Assembly: GCF_014648995.1 (NCBI RefSeq)
Contig: NZ_BMSE01000003.1
Span: 124,001-188,000 of the forward strand
DNA length: 64,000 nt
Origin: Streptomyces massasporeus
Lineage (GTDB): Bacteria > Actinomycetota > Actinomycetes > Streptomycetales > Streptomycetaceae
Direction of reading: 5' to 3'
In this document: positions 41,453-49,062 of the stretch, piece by piece
Layout of the letters: each line of letters starts with the position of its first letter
How positions within the stretch are numbered: the stretch's first letter is position 1
Notes under the pieces: generated by a model
Told to the model about the DNA's origin: nothing
The model's input: only the letters and a program-made list of their open reading frames with translations
Databases searched by the model: none
Program-made: the position numbers and the translations under genes

Positions 41453-42358
41453 TTACCAGCCGCGGTTGGCGTAGCGCTCGGCCTCGGGGAGGGTGTCGCA
41501 GTTGATGCCGACCATGGCCTCGCCGAGGTTGCGGGACGCGTCGGCGATGATCTTCGGGTCGTCGTAGAAGGTGGTGGCCTTCACGATGGCGGCGGCGCGC
41601 TTGGCCGGGTCGCCGGACTTGAAGATGCCGGAGCCGACGAAGACGCCCTCGGCGCCGAGCTGGCGCATCAGGGCCGCGTCGGCCGGGGTGGCCACGCCGC
41701 CGGCGGAGAACAGCACGACGGGAAGCTTGCCGAGCTCGGAGACTTCCTTGACCAGCTCGTACGGGGCGCGCAGCTCCTTGGCGGCGGCGTACAGCTCGTT
41801 GTTGTCGTAGCCGCGCAGGCGGGCGATCTCGTTCTTGATCTGGCGCAGGTGGCGGACGGCCTCGACGACGTTGCCGGTGCCGGCCTCGCCCTTGGAGCGG
41901 ATCATGGCCGCGCCCTCGGCGATGCGGCGCAGGGCCTCGCCCAGGTTGGTGGCGCCGCAGACGAAGGGGGTGGTGAAGGCGAACTTGTCGCTGTGGTTGA
42001 CCTCGTCGGCCGGGGTGAGGACCTCGGACTCGTCGATGTAGTCGACGCCGAGGGACTGCAGGACCTGGGCCTCGACGAAGTGGCCGATGCGGGACTTGGC
42101 CATGACCGGGATCGAGACGGCGTCGATGATGCCCTCGATCATGTCCGGGTCGGACATGCGGGCGACGCCGCCGTCCTTGCGGATGTCGGCGGGGACCCGC
42201 TCCAGGGCCATGACGGCGACGGCGCCCGCGTCCTCGGCGATCTTGGCCTGCTCCGGCGTGACCACGTCCATGATCACGCCGCCCTTGAGCTGCTCGGCCA
42301 TGCCGCGCTTCACTCGGGCGGTGCCGGTCTCGGGAGCCTGGTTTTCGGAGATGGACAC
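41453..42358 (-). CDS. pdxS: Pyridoxal 5'-phosphate synthase lyase subunit
   Basis: PdxS (301 aa) builds PLP from ribose 5-phosphate, glyceraldehyde 3-phosphate and ammonia. The N-terminal [22 protein letters not shown], catalytic-lysine region [15 protein letters not shown] and the phosphate-binding [32 protein letters not shown] are intact. The GTG at 42358 has GAGG eight bases upstream. Its promoter is probably in the 136 bases before it; no PdxR-type regulator is adjacent. Confidence 0.97.
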   Translation of the reverse strand: MSISENQAPETGTARVKRGMAEQLKGGVIMDVVTPEQAKIAEDAGAVAVMALERVPADIRKDGGVARMSDPDMIEGIIDAVSIPVMAKSRIGHFVEAQVLQSLGVDYIDESEVLTPADEVNHSDKFAFTTPFVCGATNLGEALRRIAEGAAMIRSKGEAGTGNVVEAVRHLRQIKNEIARLRGYDNNELYAAAKELRAPYELVKEVSELGKLPVVLFSAGGVATPADAALMRQLGAEGVFVGSGIFKSGDPAKRAAAIVKATTFYDDPKIIADASRNLGEAMVGINCDTLPEAERYANRGW

Positions 42359-42494
42359 GGGTGACCTCGCTGATGGGAAAGGGGGTTTCTGCAGCACTGA
42401 GGAAACGTGAGAGAACCAGGCCACAGCAAGGGCCAATGAGAACGCCGTGGATCCTTTTGCGACGGACGGCCGGAAAACGACAGGTGAACGGGGC

Positions 42495-43037
42495 TCAGGC
42501 GGCCCGGTCCACCAGGGCCGCCGGAGGCTCGTCGTCCATTTCGAAGGCCATCGGGAAGGGCGCGTGACCGGCCAGGCGGAACCAGCGCACCTTTCGGTGC
42601 CGGCGCAGGGCCCGGGCCGCGCGTACGGCGTCGTTGTGGAAGCGCCGGGCCATCGGCACCCTGCGGACCGCCTCGGTGAGTTCCCGCGCCGCCTCCTCGC
42701 CCCCGGGCGCCTCCCGCACCGCCTCCACCTGCGGGGCCTCCCCGAAGACGGCCCGCAGCGCCTGGCTCAGTTCGCTCTCGGCCACCTCCCGCTGCTCCTC
42801 CTCGGCCTGCCGGGCGGCGTGCGCGGCCTCGTACAGCACGATCGAGGCGGCCGGGTCGAGGACCCCCGACGTCGCGAGCTCCTGCGCCACCGAGGCGCGC
42901 CGCAGCAGCTGGGCGTCCAGGGCCGCGCGGGCGGCGTCGATCCGGGCGTGGAGGCGGTCGAGCCGGCCGGCGGTCCAGCTCAGGTAGAGCCCGATCGCGA
43001 CCAGGGCGACGGCGATCCAGATGAGAGTGGTGGTCAC
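42495..43037 (-). CDS. LemA-like membrane protein
   Basis: A 180-aa protein from the GTG at 43037. One N-terminal helix ([17 protein letters not shown]) is followed by a long helical region whose pattern ([31 protein letters not shown]) resembles LemA proteins. A strongly helical Glu/Ala/Arg region continues to a [20 protein letters not shown] tail. The function is unknown. From memory a homologue (SCO1524) lies directly beside pimA in S. coelicolor; here the lasso cluster comes between them. Confidence 0.7.
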   Translation of the reverse strand: MTTTLIWIAVALVAIGLYLSWTAGRLDRLHARIDAARAALDAQLLRRASVAQELATSGVLDPAASIVLYEAAHAARQAEEEQREVAESELSQALRAVFGEAPQVEAVREAPGGEEAARELTEAVRRVPMARRFHNDAVRAARALRRHRKVRWFRLAGHAPFPMAFEMDDEPPAALVDRAA

Positions 43038-43093
43038 GGGCGGCAAGGCTAGCGGCACGAGGGGCCCCGCCGTTCGCCCCGCCCCGCCCGTGA

Positions 43094-43525
43094 TCAGCGG
43101 TTGCGGTCCTCCGCCAGGGGCGGGATGGAGATCAGTGTCTTGAAGTGCCCCTTGGGGTGGCCCTCGCCGACGAGTTGCCGCTCCGCCTCGACCCAGGCGT
43201 GGGCCGCGAAGGGGTGGGTGCGCACCCCGGTGCACCAGGTGGGCCAGGCACCGCGCATGCGGCAGAGCAGGGCGGTGGCGATGGAGCGCTGCAGGCAGCC
43301 CTGCCCGGCGCAGCGCAGACTGACGGACACGACCTCCTCGCGGGCTCTGAGCGCCTGCGCGGCCGTCGCGGGTGCGGCGCCCCGGCGGGCGAACTCCAGG
43401 ACGGTGCGCAGCCGGGCGGGTCTGACCTTGGCCAGCAGTCGGGCGACGCCCACGGCCAGCAGGGGCAGGACCCGGCGATGCACAGGGAGACGGCGGCGTT
43501 CGGCCAGCGCGACGGGCATGCTCAC
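43094..43525 (-). CDS. lasB2: Lasso peptide leader protease (B2, transglutaminase-like)
   Basis: A 143-aa protein of the lasso B2 family, a cysteine protease that removes the leader with help from the RRE partner. The nucleophile is Cys77 in GQGCLQRSIATALLCRM and the catalytic histidine is His109 in HPFAAHAWVEAERQLVGE. The third catalytic residue, usually Asp, is less clear; glutamates at 113 and 115 are the nearest acidic residues. The GTG start overlaps the lasB1 stop (GTGA). It is last in the four-gene cluster. Confidence 0.9.
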   Translation of the reverse strand: MSMPVALAERRRLPVHRRVLPLLAVGVARLLAKVRPARLRTVLEFARRGAAPATAAQALRAREEVVSVSLRCAGQGCLQRSIATALLCRMRGAWPTWCTGVRTHPFAAHAWVEAERQLVGEGHPKGHFKTLISIPPLAEDRNR

Positions 43526-43773
43526 GAGATCACCAGTTCCGAGCCGCGCAGTCGCTCGATCACGGCGCTCACGTCGCGTTCGGCCTGCTGGGAGTCGATC
43601 CCGTACCGGCTCGCGAGTGCGGTGGCGATGGCGGCGGGCTGGTGCCCGTCGAGCAGTTCGCGCAGCACGTGGGCGCCGGTGTTGTTCAACTGCCAGTAGC
43701 GGCCGGTGCGTTCGTTGAGCAGGACCGTGCCGTCGTCGGTGTCGGTGGTGCTCACGTCAGGGTGCAGGCGCAC
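43522..43773 (-). CDS. lasB1: Lasso peptide RiPP recognition element protein (B1, PqqD-like)
   Basis: An 83-aa PqqD-fold protein that binds the precursor leader and presents it to the processing enzymes. The core DDGTVLLNERTGRYWQLNNTGAHVLREL is typical of stand-alone lasso RREs. The GTG at 43773 overlaps the end of the cyclase gene by 17 bases; a GTG at 43755 is possible, but the RLHPDVS segment before it belongs to the family pattern. It is coupled to lasB2. Confidence 0.92.
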   Translation of the reverse strand: MRLHPDVSTTDTDDGTVLLNERTGRYWQLNNTGAHVLRELLDGHQPAAIATALASRYGIDSQQAERDVSAVIERLRGSELVIS

Positions 43774-45592
43774 GGGCGTCGAACCTCCAGGCAGGGGTGG
43801 GGCGGGTGGCGGCGCGCAGCCAGGTCTCGCAGCCGATCAGGGGTTCCAGGGCGATCCTCGTGGAGTTGTCCGGCTGGGGTGCGAGCAGCCGGGTGCGCAG
43901 TTCCGCGGGGTCGATCAGGCCCCGGGCGGCCAGGGCCGAGTCGTCGAGCATCTCCAGGATCGCGGGCAGGTTGCGGCGCAGCCCGCTGTTGGCCTCGTCG
44001 CTGAACTCGCCCTTGGTGGAGCGGCCCAGCACGGGCTGCGGGACGATGCCGCGCATCGCGTCGGCCAGCAGGGGCTTGTAGCGCCAGGGGCCGGCGTGGT
44101 CGTGGGCCCGGACCGCCAGGACCGCTTCCACCACGCGGTCGTCGAAGAAGGGCGAGTCGAGCTGTACGCCGTCGTCGGCGAACACGCGGGCCAGTTGCCG
44201 GTACCAGGGGGCGGCGGTGCGCACGGCCAGGAGCGACTGGTGTTGTGCCAGGTCGCCGGAGAGCGGCTGTACCCGGGTCGCGGTGTCCCGGAGGGCCTCT
44301 CGGGCGGCCTCGATCGCGGTGCCGGTGGCCCAGGACGGTGCGCGCAGCGTCCACAGTCCCCACCCGAGTGCGGGTCGGCGTTTGGGCGGGGGCGGGTCGG
44401 TGAGCCGGTCGGCCTGGCTGCGCCACCAGGCGGCTTCGTCACCGGGGCGGGTCAGCGCGGCCAGGGTCGGCAGGACGGGCCAGCGGCTCAGCGCGGCGTA
44501 TCCGCGCACGTGCCGCAGGGCGGTCAGCGGACGGTGGCGGAGCAGTCCGTGGAGGTAGCCGGGGAACGGGGTGAACAGTTCGTCGCCGCCGTGTCCGGCG
44601 AGGTGTCTGCGCGATCCGGTGCCGGCCAGCAGGCGGGCCGTGTGCCGGGTGCGGGCGAGGGTGCGGGCGAACGGGTAGGGCCCCTCGGTGTCCACCGGCT
44701 CGTCGCAGTCGGTGAACAGGGAGGGGAGGTCGCCGGGAGGGACCACGAGGTGCTCGGCCCGGTCGAGGGCGCCGATGGCGTGGGTGGCGAAGGCGGCGTC
44801 GTCGTTGCCCGCCTCGGCCTCGCCCCAGCGGAACGTCACCAGGTCGGGCGTGCGCCGGGCGGCGAGGAAGCACAGTGAGGTGGAGTCCATGCCGCCGGAC
44901 AGGTCCGTGCTCAGCCGGCCCCGCTCGGGCGCGCGGTCGTCGAAGGCCGAGGTGAGAGCCTGCCGCACCGCCTCGGCGCCTGCCGTCAGGGTCAGTTCGG
45001 GGGCCGGCGGCCGCCACCAGCGTGTCTCACGGATCCGCTCGTGTTCCCACACCAGGCAGTGGTCCGGGGGAAGCGCGGACATGCCGGCCCAGAGGGGCCG
45101 GTCGCCCAGCGGAGGCGGCAGGAACCCGCCGGTGGCCACGCGCAGGGCCAGCGCCTGTTCGTCGATCCCGGCACCGGTCATCGCGGCGAGTACATCGGCC
45201 CGGTCGGCTGCCACCTCGACCTCGTTCGTCCGGGTGCGGAACACCCGGCGCAGTCCGGTCGCGCTGCCCTGGAAGCGAACCTCCCCGTGGGCCGAGACGA
45301 CCAGGTGGCAGGAGCCGGGGAGGGACGTGGCGAGCGCGTCCGCGTCGGACACCGTCCGTATACGGGCGGCCAGTTCGGAGAGCCGGGCGGCGGGGACGGG
45401 GCAGACCCCGACCACCGCCACCCGCACCGGGCCCGCGGTGACCACCGTGATCTCGCCGGTGGACCAACGGCCCACCAGCCACGGCCGCCCCGAGGCGTGC
45501 GCGTACTCCTGCGGCGACGCCCACGGCACGGCCGCGCGGACGGCGGCCGCCGCTGCCGTGTCCGGCAGGACCACGAACCCGGTGCTGCTCAT
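43757..45592 (-). CDS. lasC: Lasso peptide cyclase (asparagine synthetase-like, C protein)
   Basis: A 611-aa ATP-dependent cyclase that adenylates the acidic side chain (Asp8 of the core here) and closes the macrolactam with the N-terminal amine. An N-terminal glutaminase-like domain lacks the N-terminal catalytic Cys of true asparagine synthetases (it begins MSSTGFVV). The PP-loop SGGMDS is at residues 232-237 and HGGDELFTPFPG follows; the C-terminal KGEFSDEANSGLRRNLP region is typical. GGAGAG precedes the ATG at 45592. It lies 52 bases after the precursor gene and overlaps lasB1. Confidence 0.94.
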   Translation of the reverse strand: MSSTGFVVLPDTAAAAAVRAAVPWASPQEYAHASGRPWLVGRWSTGEITVVTAGPVRVAVVGVCPVPAARLSELAARIRTVSDADALATSLPGSCHLVVSAHGEVRFQGSATGLRRVFRTRTNEVEVAADRADVLAAMTGAGIDEQALALRVATGGFLPPPLGDRPLWAGMSALPPDHCLVWEHERIRETRWWRPPAPELTLTAGAEAVRQALTSAFDDRAPERGRLSTDLSGGMDSTSLCFLAARRTPDLVTFRWGEAEAGNDDAAFATHAIGALDRAEHLVVPPGDLPSLFTDCDEPVDTEGPYPFARTLARTRHTARLLAGTGSRRHLAGHGGDELFTPFPGYLHGLLRHRPLTALRHVRGYAALSRWPVLPTLAALTRPGDEAAWWRSQADRLTDPPPPKRRPALGWGLWTLRAPSWATGTAIEAAREALRDTATRVQPLSGDLAQHQSLLAVRTAAPWYRQLARVFADDGVQLDSPFFDDRVVEAVLAVRAHDHAGPWRYKPLLADAMRGIVPQPVLGRSTKGEFSDEANSGLRRNLPAILEMLDDSALAARGLIDPAELRTRLLAPQPDNSTRIALEPLIGCETWLRAATRPTPAWRFDARAPAP

Positions 45593-45618
45593 CTGCTCAT
45601 CTCTCCGAGCGTGCTCGT

Positions 45619-45634
45619 GCCGGCGAGAGCCGGC
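45619..45634 (-). promoter_or_regulatory. Small hairpin between lasso precursor and cyclase genes
   Basis: GCCGGC (45619-45624) and GCCGGC (45629-45634) pair around GAGA, in the 52 bases between the two genes. There is no T-tract. Such intergenic hairpins in lasso clusters can lower downstream expression and favour precursor over enzymes; that role is inferred. Confidence 0.45.
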
Positions 45635-45644
45635 GAGACGACTG

Positions 45645-45785
45645 TCAGAAGCCGCCCGAGTAGTGACCGAAGATGTCGTTGCCCCAGCCGATGAAGCCCA
45701 GGGTGTCCTCGTTGAACTCTCCGACCTCGGTCAGCGTCGGCGGGGCGTACGGCTCGGCGGTCGTGAGCTCGATCTGCTCGTCCAC
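45645..45785 (-). CDS. lasA: Lasso peptide precursor (anantin-like)
   Basis: A 46-aa precursor from the GTG at 45785, which has GGGAGGAG five bases upstream. The leader carries the RRE-binding pattern YAPPTLTEVGEF (residues 13-24) and the conserved Thr28 at the second-last leader position. The predicted core, residues 30-46, is GFIGWGNDIFGHYSGGF. Gly1 and Asp8 would form an eight-residue macrolactam ring; there are no cysteines, so this is class II. The published anantin sequence, from memory, is GFIGWGNDIFGHYSGDF, so the only difference is Gly for Asp at position 16. Anantin was reported as an atrial natriuretic factor antagonist. Confidence 0.93.
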   Translation of the reverse strand: MDEQIELTTAEPYAPPTLTEVGEFNEDTLGFIGWGNDIFGHYSGGF

Positions 45786-46014
45786 AACATCTCCTCCCGT
45801 TACAAGGGGCAGCCGGTCAGCTACCCATTGCACCGTACATTCGATATTGATTCATGATCCATCGGTTTTCACTCAAGTCCCGGCAGCCACTTCGCACACT
45901 CGAGCGACACGGAAAGATCACGGGTGATCTGCGCAATCGATCATTCGGCACCGGGGCACACGCCCGCCCGACCTGCCCTTTGGCATGGCCTGAAAAGGAC
46001 CGGGCGCCCGCCCT
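45786..46014 (-). other. Noncoding region upstream of the lasso cluster
   Basis: No gene is seen in these 229 bases between pimA and the precursor. The part at 45835-45900 is clearly AT-rich for this genome (for example TACATTCGATATTGATTCATGATCCATCGG on the plus strand, in two parts) and is the likely promoter site for the minus-strand cluster. I cannot place a confident -35/-10 pair. No regulator binding site or regulator gene was found. Confidence 0.5.
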
Positions 46015-47178
46015 TCAGTCGCGGGCGAACCCCAGCCGCCCCCACAGCCCGGTCGTCCGCTCGTCCTCGGCCACCGCCGCCGCTCCGGCCGTCACCGTCT
46101 CGTAGACGGACAGGATGTCCGCGCCGACGGTCGACCAGTCGAAGCGCCGCACATGGGCGCTCCCCCGCTCGCGGAGCTCCGCCAGCCGCTCCGGGTCCGC
46201 CAGGAGCCGTACGGCCACGTCGGCGAGGGCGTCGGCGTCCTCGTTGGGGAACAGTTCGCCGGCCGCTCCCCGGTCCAGGACCTGGGCGAAGGCATCCAGG
46301 TCGGAGGCGAGGACGGGGGCTCCCGCGGACATGGCCTCGACGAGGATGATGCCGAAGCTCTCGCCGCCGGTGTTGGGCGCGACGTACAGGTCGACGCTGC
46401 GCAGGAAGCGGGCCTTGTCCTCGTCGCTGACCATGCCGAGGAACTCGACACGGGAGCGCAGCTCGACCGGCAGGGACTGAACGGCCTCCTCCTCGTCACC
46501 GCGCCCGGCGACCAGCAGCCGGGCCTGCGGACGCGCGGCGAGGATCTTCGGCAGGGCCTTCATCAGCACCGGGAGTCCCTTGCGGGGCTCGTCGATACGC
46601 CCTATGAAGCCGATCGTGTCGCCCTGCCACTCGGCCTTGGGTTCGGCCTCGGCGAAGAAGTCGACGTCGACGCCGTTGGGGATCACGACCGCGTCGCCGC
46701 CGAGATGCTCCACCAGCGTGCGGCGGGCGTACTCGCTCACCGCGATCCGGGCGCTGATCTTCTCCAGGGCGGCCTGGAGGATCGAGTAGGCGGCGATCAT
46801 CGCGCGCGAGCGCGGGTTGGACGTGTGGAACGTCGCCACGATCGGGCCCTGGGCGGCCCAGCAGGTCAGCAGGCCCAGTGATGGGGAGGTCGGCTCGTGG
46901 ATGTGGATCACGTCGAACGCGCCGTCGTGCAGCCAGCGGCGCACCCGGGCGGCGCTCAGGAAGCCGAAGTTCAGCCGGGCAACCGACCCGTTGTAGGGCA
47001 CCGGCACCGCGCGCCCCGCCGAGACGACGTACGGCGGCAGCGGGGTGTCGTCGTCGGCCGGGGCCAGGACGGACACCTTGTGGCCGAGGCGGATGAAGTA
47101 CTCGGCGAGGTCACGGATGTGGAACTGGACGCCACCCGGTACGTCCCAGGAGTACGGGCAGACGATGCCGATCCTCAC
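46015..47178 (-). CDS. pimA: Phosphatidylinositol alpha-mannosyltransferase
   Basis: A 387-aa GT4 glycosyltransferase that adds mannose from GDP-mannose to phosphatidylinositol on the inner membrane face. The N-terminus RIGIVCPYSWDVPGGVQFHI and the C-terminal donor-site motif GESFGIILVEAMSAGAPVLASD match PimA; IGFIGRIDEPRKGLPVLM supports the GT4 fold. The GTG at 47178 overlaps the acyltransferase stop (GTGA). The set pgsA-acyltransferase-pimA is the conserved actinobacterial PIM operon. The lasso cluster follows downstream. Confidence 0.94.
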   Translation of the reverse strand: MRIGIVCPYSWDVPGGVQFHIRDLAEYFIRLGHKVSVLAPADDDTPLPPYVVSAGRAVPVPYNGSVARLNFGFLSAARVRRWLHDGAFDVIHIHEPTSPSLGLLTCWAAQGPIVATFHTSNPRSRAMIAAYSILQAALEKISARIAVSEYARRTLVEHLGGDAVVIPNGVDVDFFAEAEPKAEWQGDTIGFIGRIDEPRKGLPVLMKALPKILAARPQARLLVAGRGDEEEAVQSLPVELRSRVEFLGMVSDEDKARFLRSVDLYVAPNTGGESFGIILVEAMSAGAPVLASDLDAFAQVLDRGAAGELFPNEDADALADVAVRLLADPERLAELRERGSAHVRRFDWSTVGADILSVYETVTAGAAAVAEDERTTGLWGRLGFARD

Positions 47179-48083
47179 GTGGATCCCTTCGCTGGATCGA
47201 GGTCGGCGAGCCACAGGCGCTGCAGCATGTGCCAGTCCTCCGGATGGTCGGCGATCCCGGTGGCGAAGGCATCGGCCAGCGCCTGAGTCATGACGGACGT
47301 CTTCTCGGCGCGCGTGCCCGACTCGGGGACCTCGACGGGCGGGTGGACGCGGCCCCGCATCACGGGCGAGTCGTCGTACCAGAGGGTCACCGGCAGCAGC
47401 AGGGCGCCGGTCTGCTGGGCGAGCAGGGCCGGTCCGGCCGGCATCCGGGCCGTGTCGCCGAAGAAGTCCACCTCGACGCCCGACGCGGACAGGTCGCGGT
47501 CGGCGACCAGGCAGACCAGACCGCCGTCGCGCAGCCGCCGGGCCAGGGTGCCGAAGGCGGTGCCGCCGCTGTGCGGCAGGACCTCCATGCCGAGGCCCTC
47601 GCGGTAGGCGACGAACCGGTCGTAGAGCGTCTCGGGCTTCAGCCGCTCGGCGACCGTGGTGAAGGGGATGCCGAGCTTCGTGGTGACCCAGGCGCCGGCC
47701 AGGTCCCAGTTGGCGAGGTGCGGCAGGGCGAGGACGACGCCCTTGCCGGCGGCCAGGCCCTCGGTGAGGTGGTGCAGGTCCTTGCCCTCGAAGCCACCCT
47801 TGATCCGCTCCTCGCTCCAGGCCGGGAGGCGGAAGGACTCCATCCAGTAGCGCAGGTAGGAGCGCATGCCCGCGCGGGACAGCTCGGCGAGGCGCTCGGG
47901 GCTCGCTCCGGGCACCACGCGCGCGTAGTTGCCCTCCAGGCGCTGGACGCCCTTGCCGCGCTGCTTCCAGGCCAGGTCGGCGATGGTCCGGCCGAGCCGT
48001 GCGGCGACCGGCTCGGGGAGCTTCTTGACCGCGCCCCAGCCGAGGCCGTACAGCGCGTCCGTCAGCCGGTCCTGTGCGCTCAC
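47175..48083 (-). CDS. Phosphatidylinositol mannoside acyltransferase
   Basis: A 302-aa LpxL/HtrB-like acyltransferase, the PatA type in mycobacteria, that acylates phosphatidylinositol mannosides. The catalytic HxxxxD motif is in ALPHLANWDLAG; the region GMEVLPHSGGTAFGTLARRLRDGGLVCLVADRDL and the later LLPVTLWYDDSPVMRG are typical. It overlaps pgsA and pimA by 4 bases each, which fits one coupled pathway. Confidence 0.92.
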   Translation of the reverse strand: MSAQDRLTDALYGLGWGAVKKLPEPVAARLGRTIADLAWKQRGKGVQRLEGNYARVVPGASPERLAELSRAGMRSYLRYWMESFRLPAWSEERIKGGFEGKDLHHLTEGLAAGKGVVLALPHLANWDLAGAWVTTKLGIPFTTVAERLKPETLYDRFVAYREGLGMEVLPHSGGTAFGTLARRLRDGGLVCLVADRDLSASGVEVDFFGDTARMPAGPALLAQQTGALLLPVTLWYDDSPVMRGRVHPPVEVPESGTRAEKTSVMTQALADAFATGIADHPEDWHMLQRLWLADLDPAKGST

Positions 48084-48787
48084 GTGGCCGCCTCGCTCCC
48101 GTGAGAGGCGTTCTGCTGCTCGTCCCCATTGTCCTGCCCGTCCGGCGTGGCCTCTGCGGCCTCGGCCTCCGCGGACTCCCTACGGACCGTGACGACCCGC
48201 TGGATGAGCGTGACGAGGCTGCCCACGGCGACGATCCACAGGGCGACGGGCAGCAGGTACTGGATGCCGGGCACACCGAACGTGTGCAGGCCCGCGAGCC
48301 CCGCCGCGACCAGGGAGATCACCAGCCGCTCGGCCCGCTCGACGAGCCCGTTGACCGCGACCGGCAGGCCGATCGACTCGCCCCGGGCCTTGGTGTACGA
48401 CACCACCTGGCCGCTGGCCAGGCAGAAGATCGAGACGGCGCACAGGACGAGGTCGTCACCCCCGCCGGCGTACCAGAGGATGAAGCCGCCGAAGATCGCG
48501 CCGTCGGCGACCCGGTCGAGCGTGGAGTCCAGGAAGGCTCCCCAGCGGCTGCTGCGGCCGAGCTGACGGGCCATGTTGCCGTCGACGAGGTCGGAGAACA
48601 CGAACAGCGTGATCACGACCGTGCCCCAGAAGAACTCGCCCATGGGGTAGAAGACCAGCGCGCCCGCTACCACACCGGCGGTGCCGATGAGGGTGACCGT
48701 GTCGGGGCTGACGCCCCGGCGGATGAGAAACGCGGCGAACGGCGTGAGGACACGCGTGAAGAATGCACGCGCGTACTTGTTCAGCAT
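48080..48787 (-). CDS. pgsA: Phosphatidylinositol phosphate synthase (CDP-alcohol phosphatidyltransferase)
   Basis: A 235-aa membrane enzyme joining CDP-diacylglycerol to inositol phosphate. The family motif DG-x2-AR-x8-G-x3-D-x3-D is complete (LVDGNMARQLG ... WGAFLDSTLDR). Six helices are likely. The ATG at 48787 (MLNKYARAFF) is the usual streptomycete start, with GGAAGG close upstream; an ATG at 48844 would add 19 residues. It is first in the pgsA-acyltransferase-pimA unit. The tail after residue ~205 is acidic. Confidence 0.92.
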   Translation of the reverse strand: MLNKYARAFFTRVLTPFAAFLIRRGVSPDTVTLIGTAGVVAGALVFYPMGEFFWGTVVITLFVFSDLVDGNMARQLGRSSRWGAFLDSTLDRVADGAIFGGFILWYAGGGDDLVLCAVSIFCLASGQVVSYTKARGESIGLPVAVNGLVERAERLVISLVAAGLAGLHTFGVPGIQYLLPVALWIVAVGSLVTLIQRVVTVRRESAEAEAAEATPDGQDNGDEQQNASHGSEAAT

Positions 48788-49062
48788 GGCCTTCCCGAGG
48801 GTCGGTGTCGCCGTCTGGCCCCTGCTGGCCACCGGCTGGCCCATCGTAGTCACGCGCGCGCGTGGGCGAGGTGCGGGCACCCTGACCCCTTTCGGGGGAA
48901 CCCGCGGGCCGCTGGTGGGCCGTGGGATCGCGTCGTTCGTATGGACGCACCGTGACGGGAGTGGGAAGGTCGAATGACCGCGGGCGTCGCCGGAGCCGCA
49001 CCGCACGCGGATTCCGCGTGTCCGCGCCCACAGGGACCTCACCGTGCACGGGAGGCAGGATC

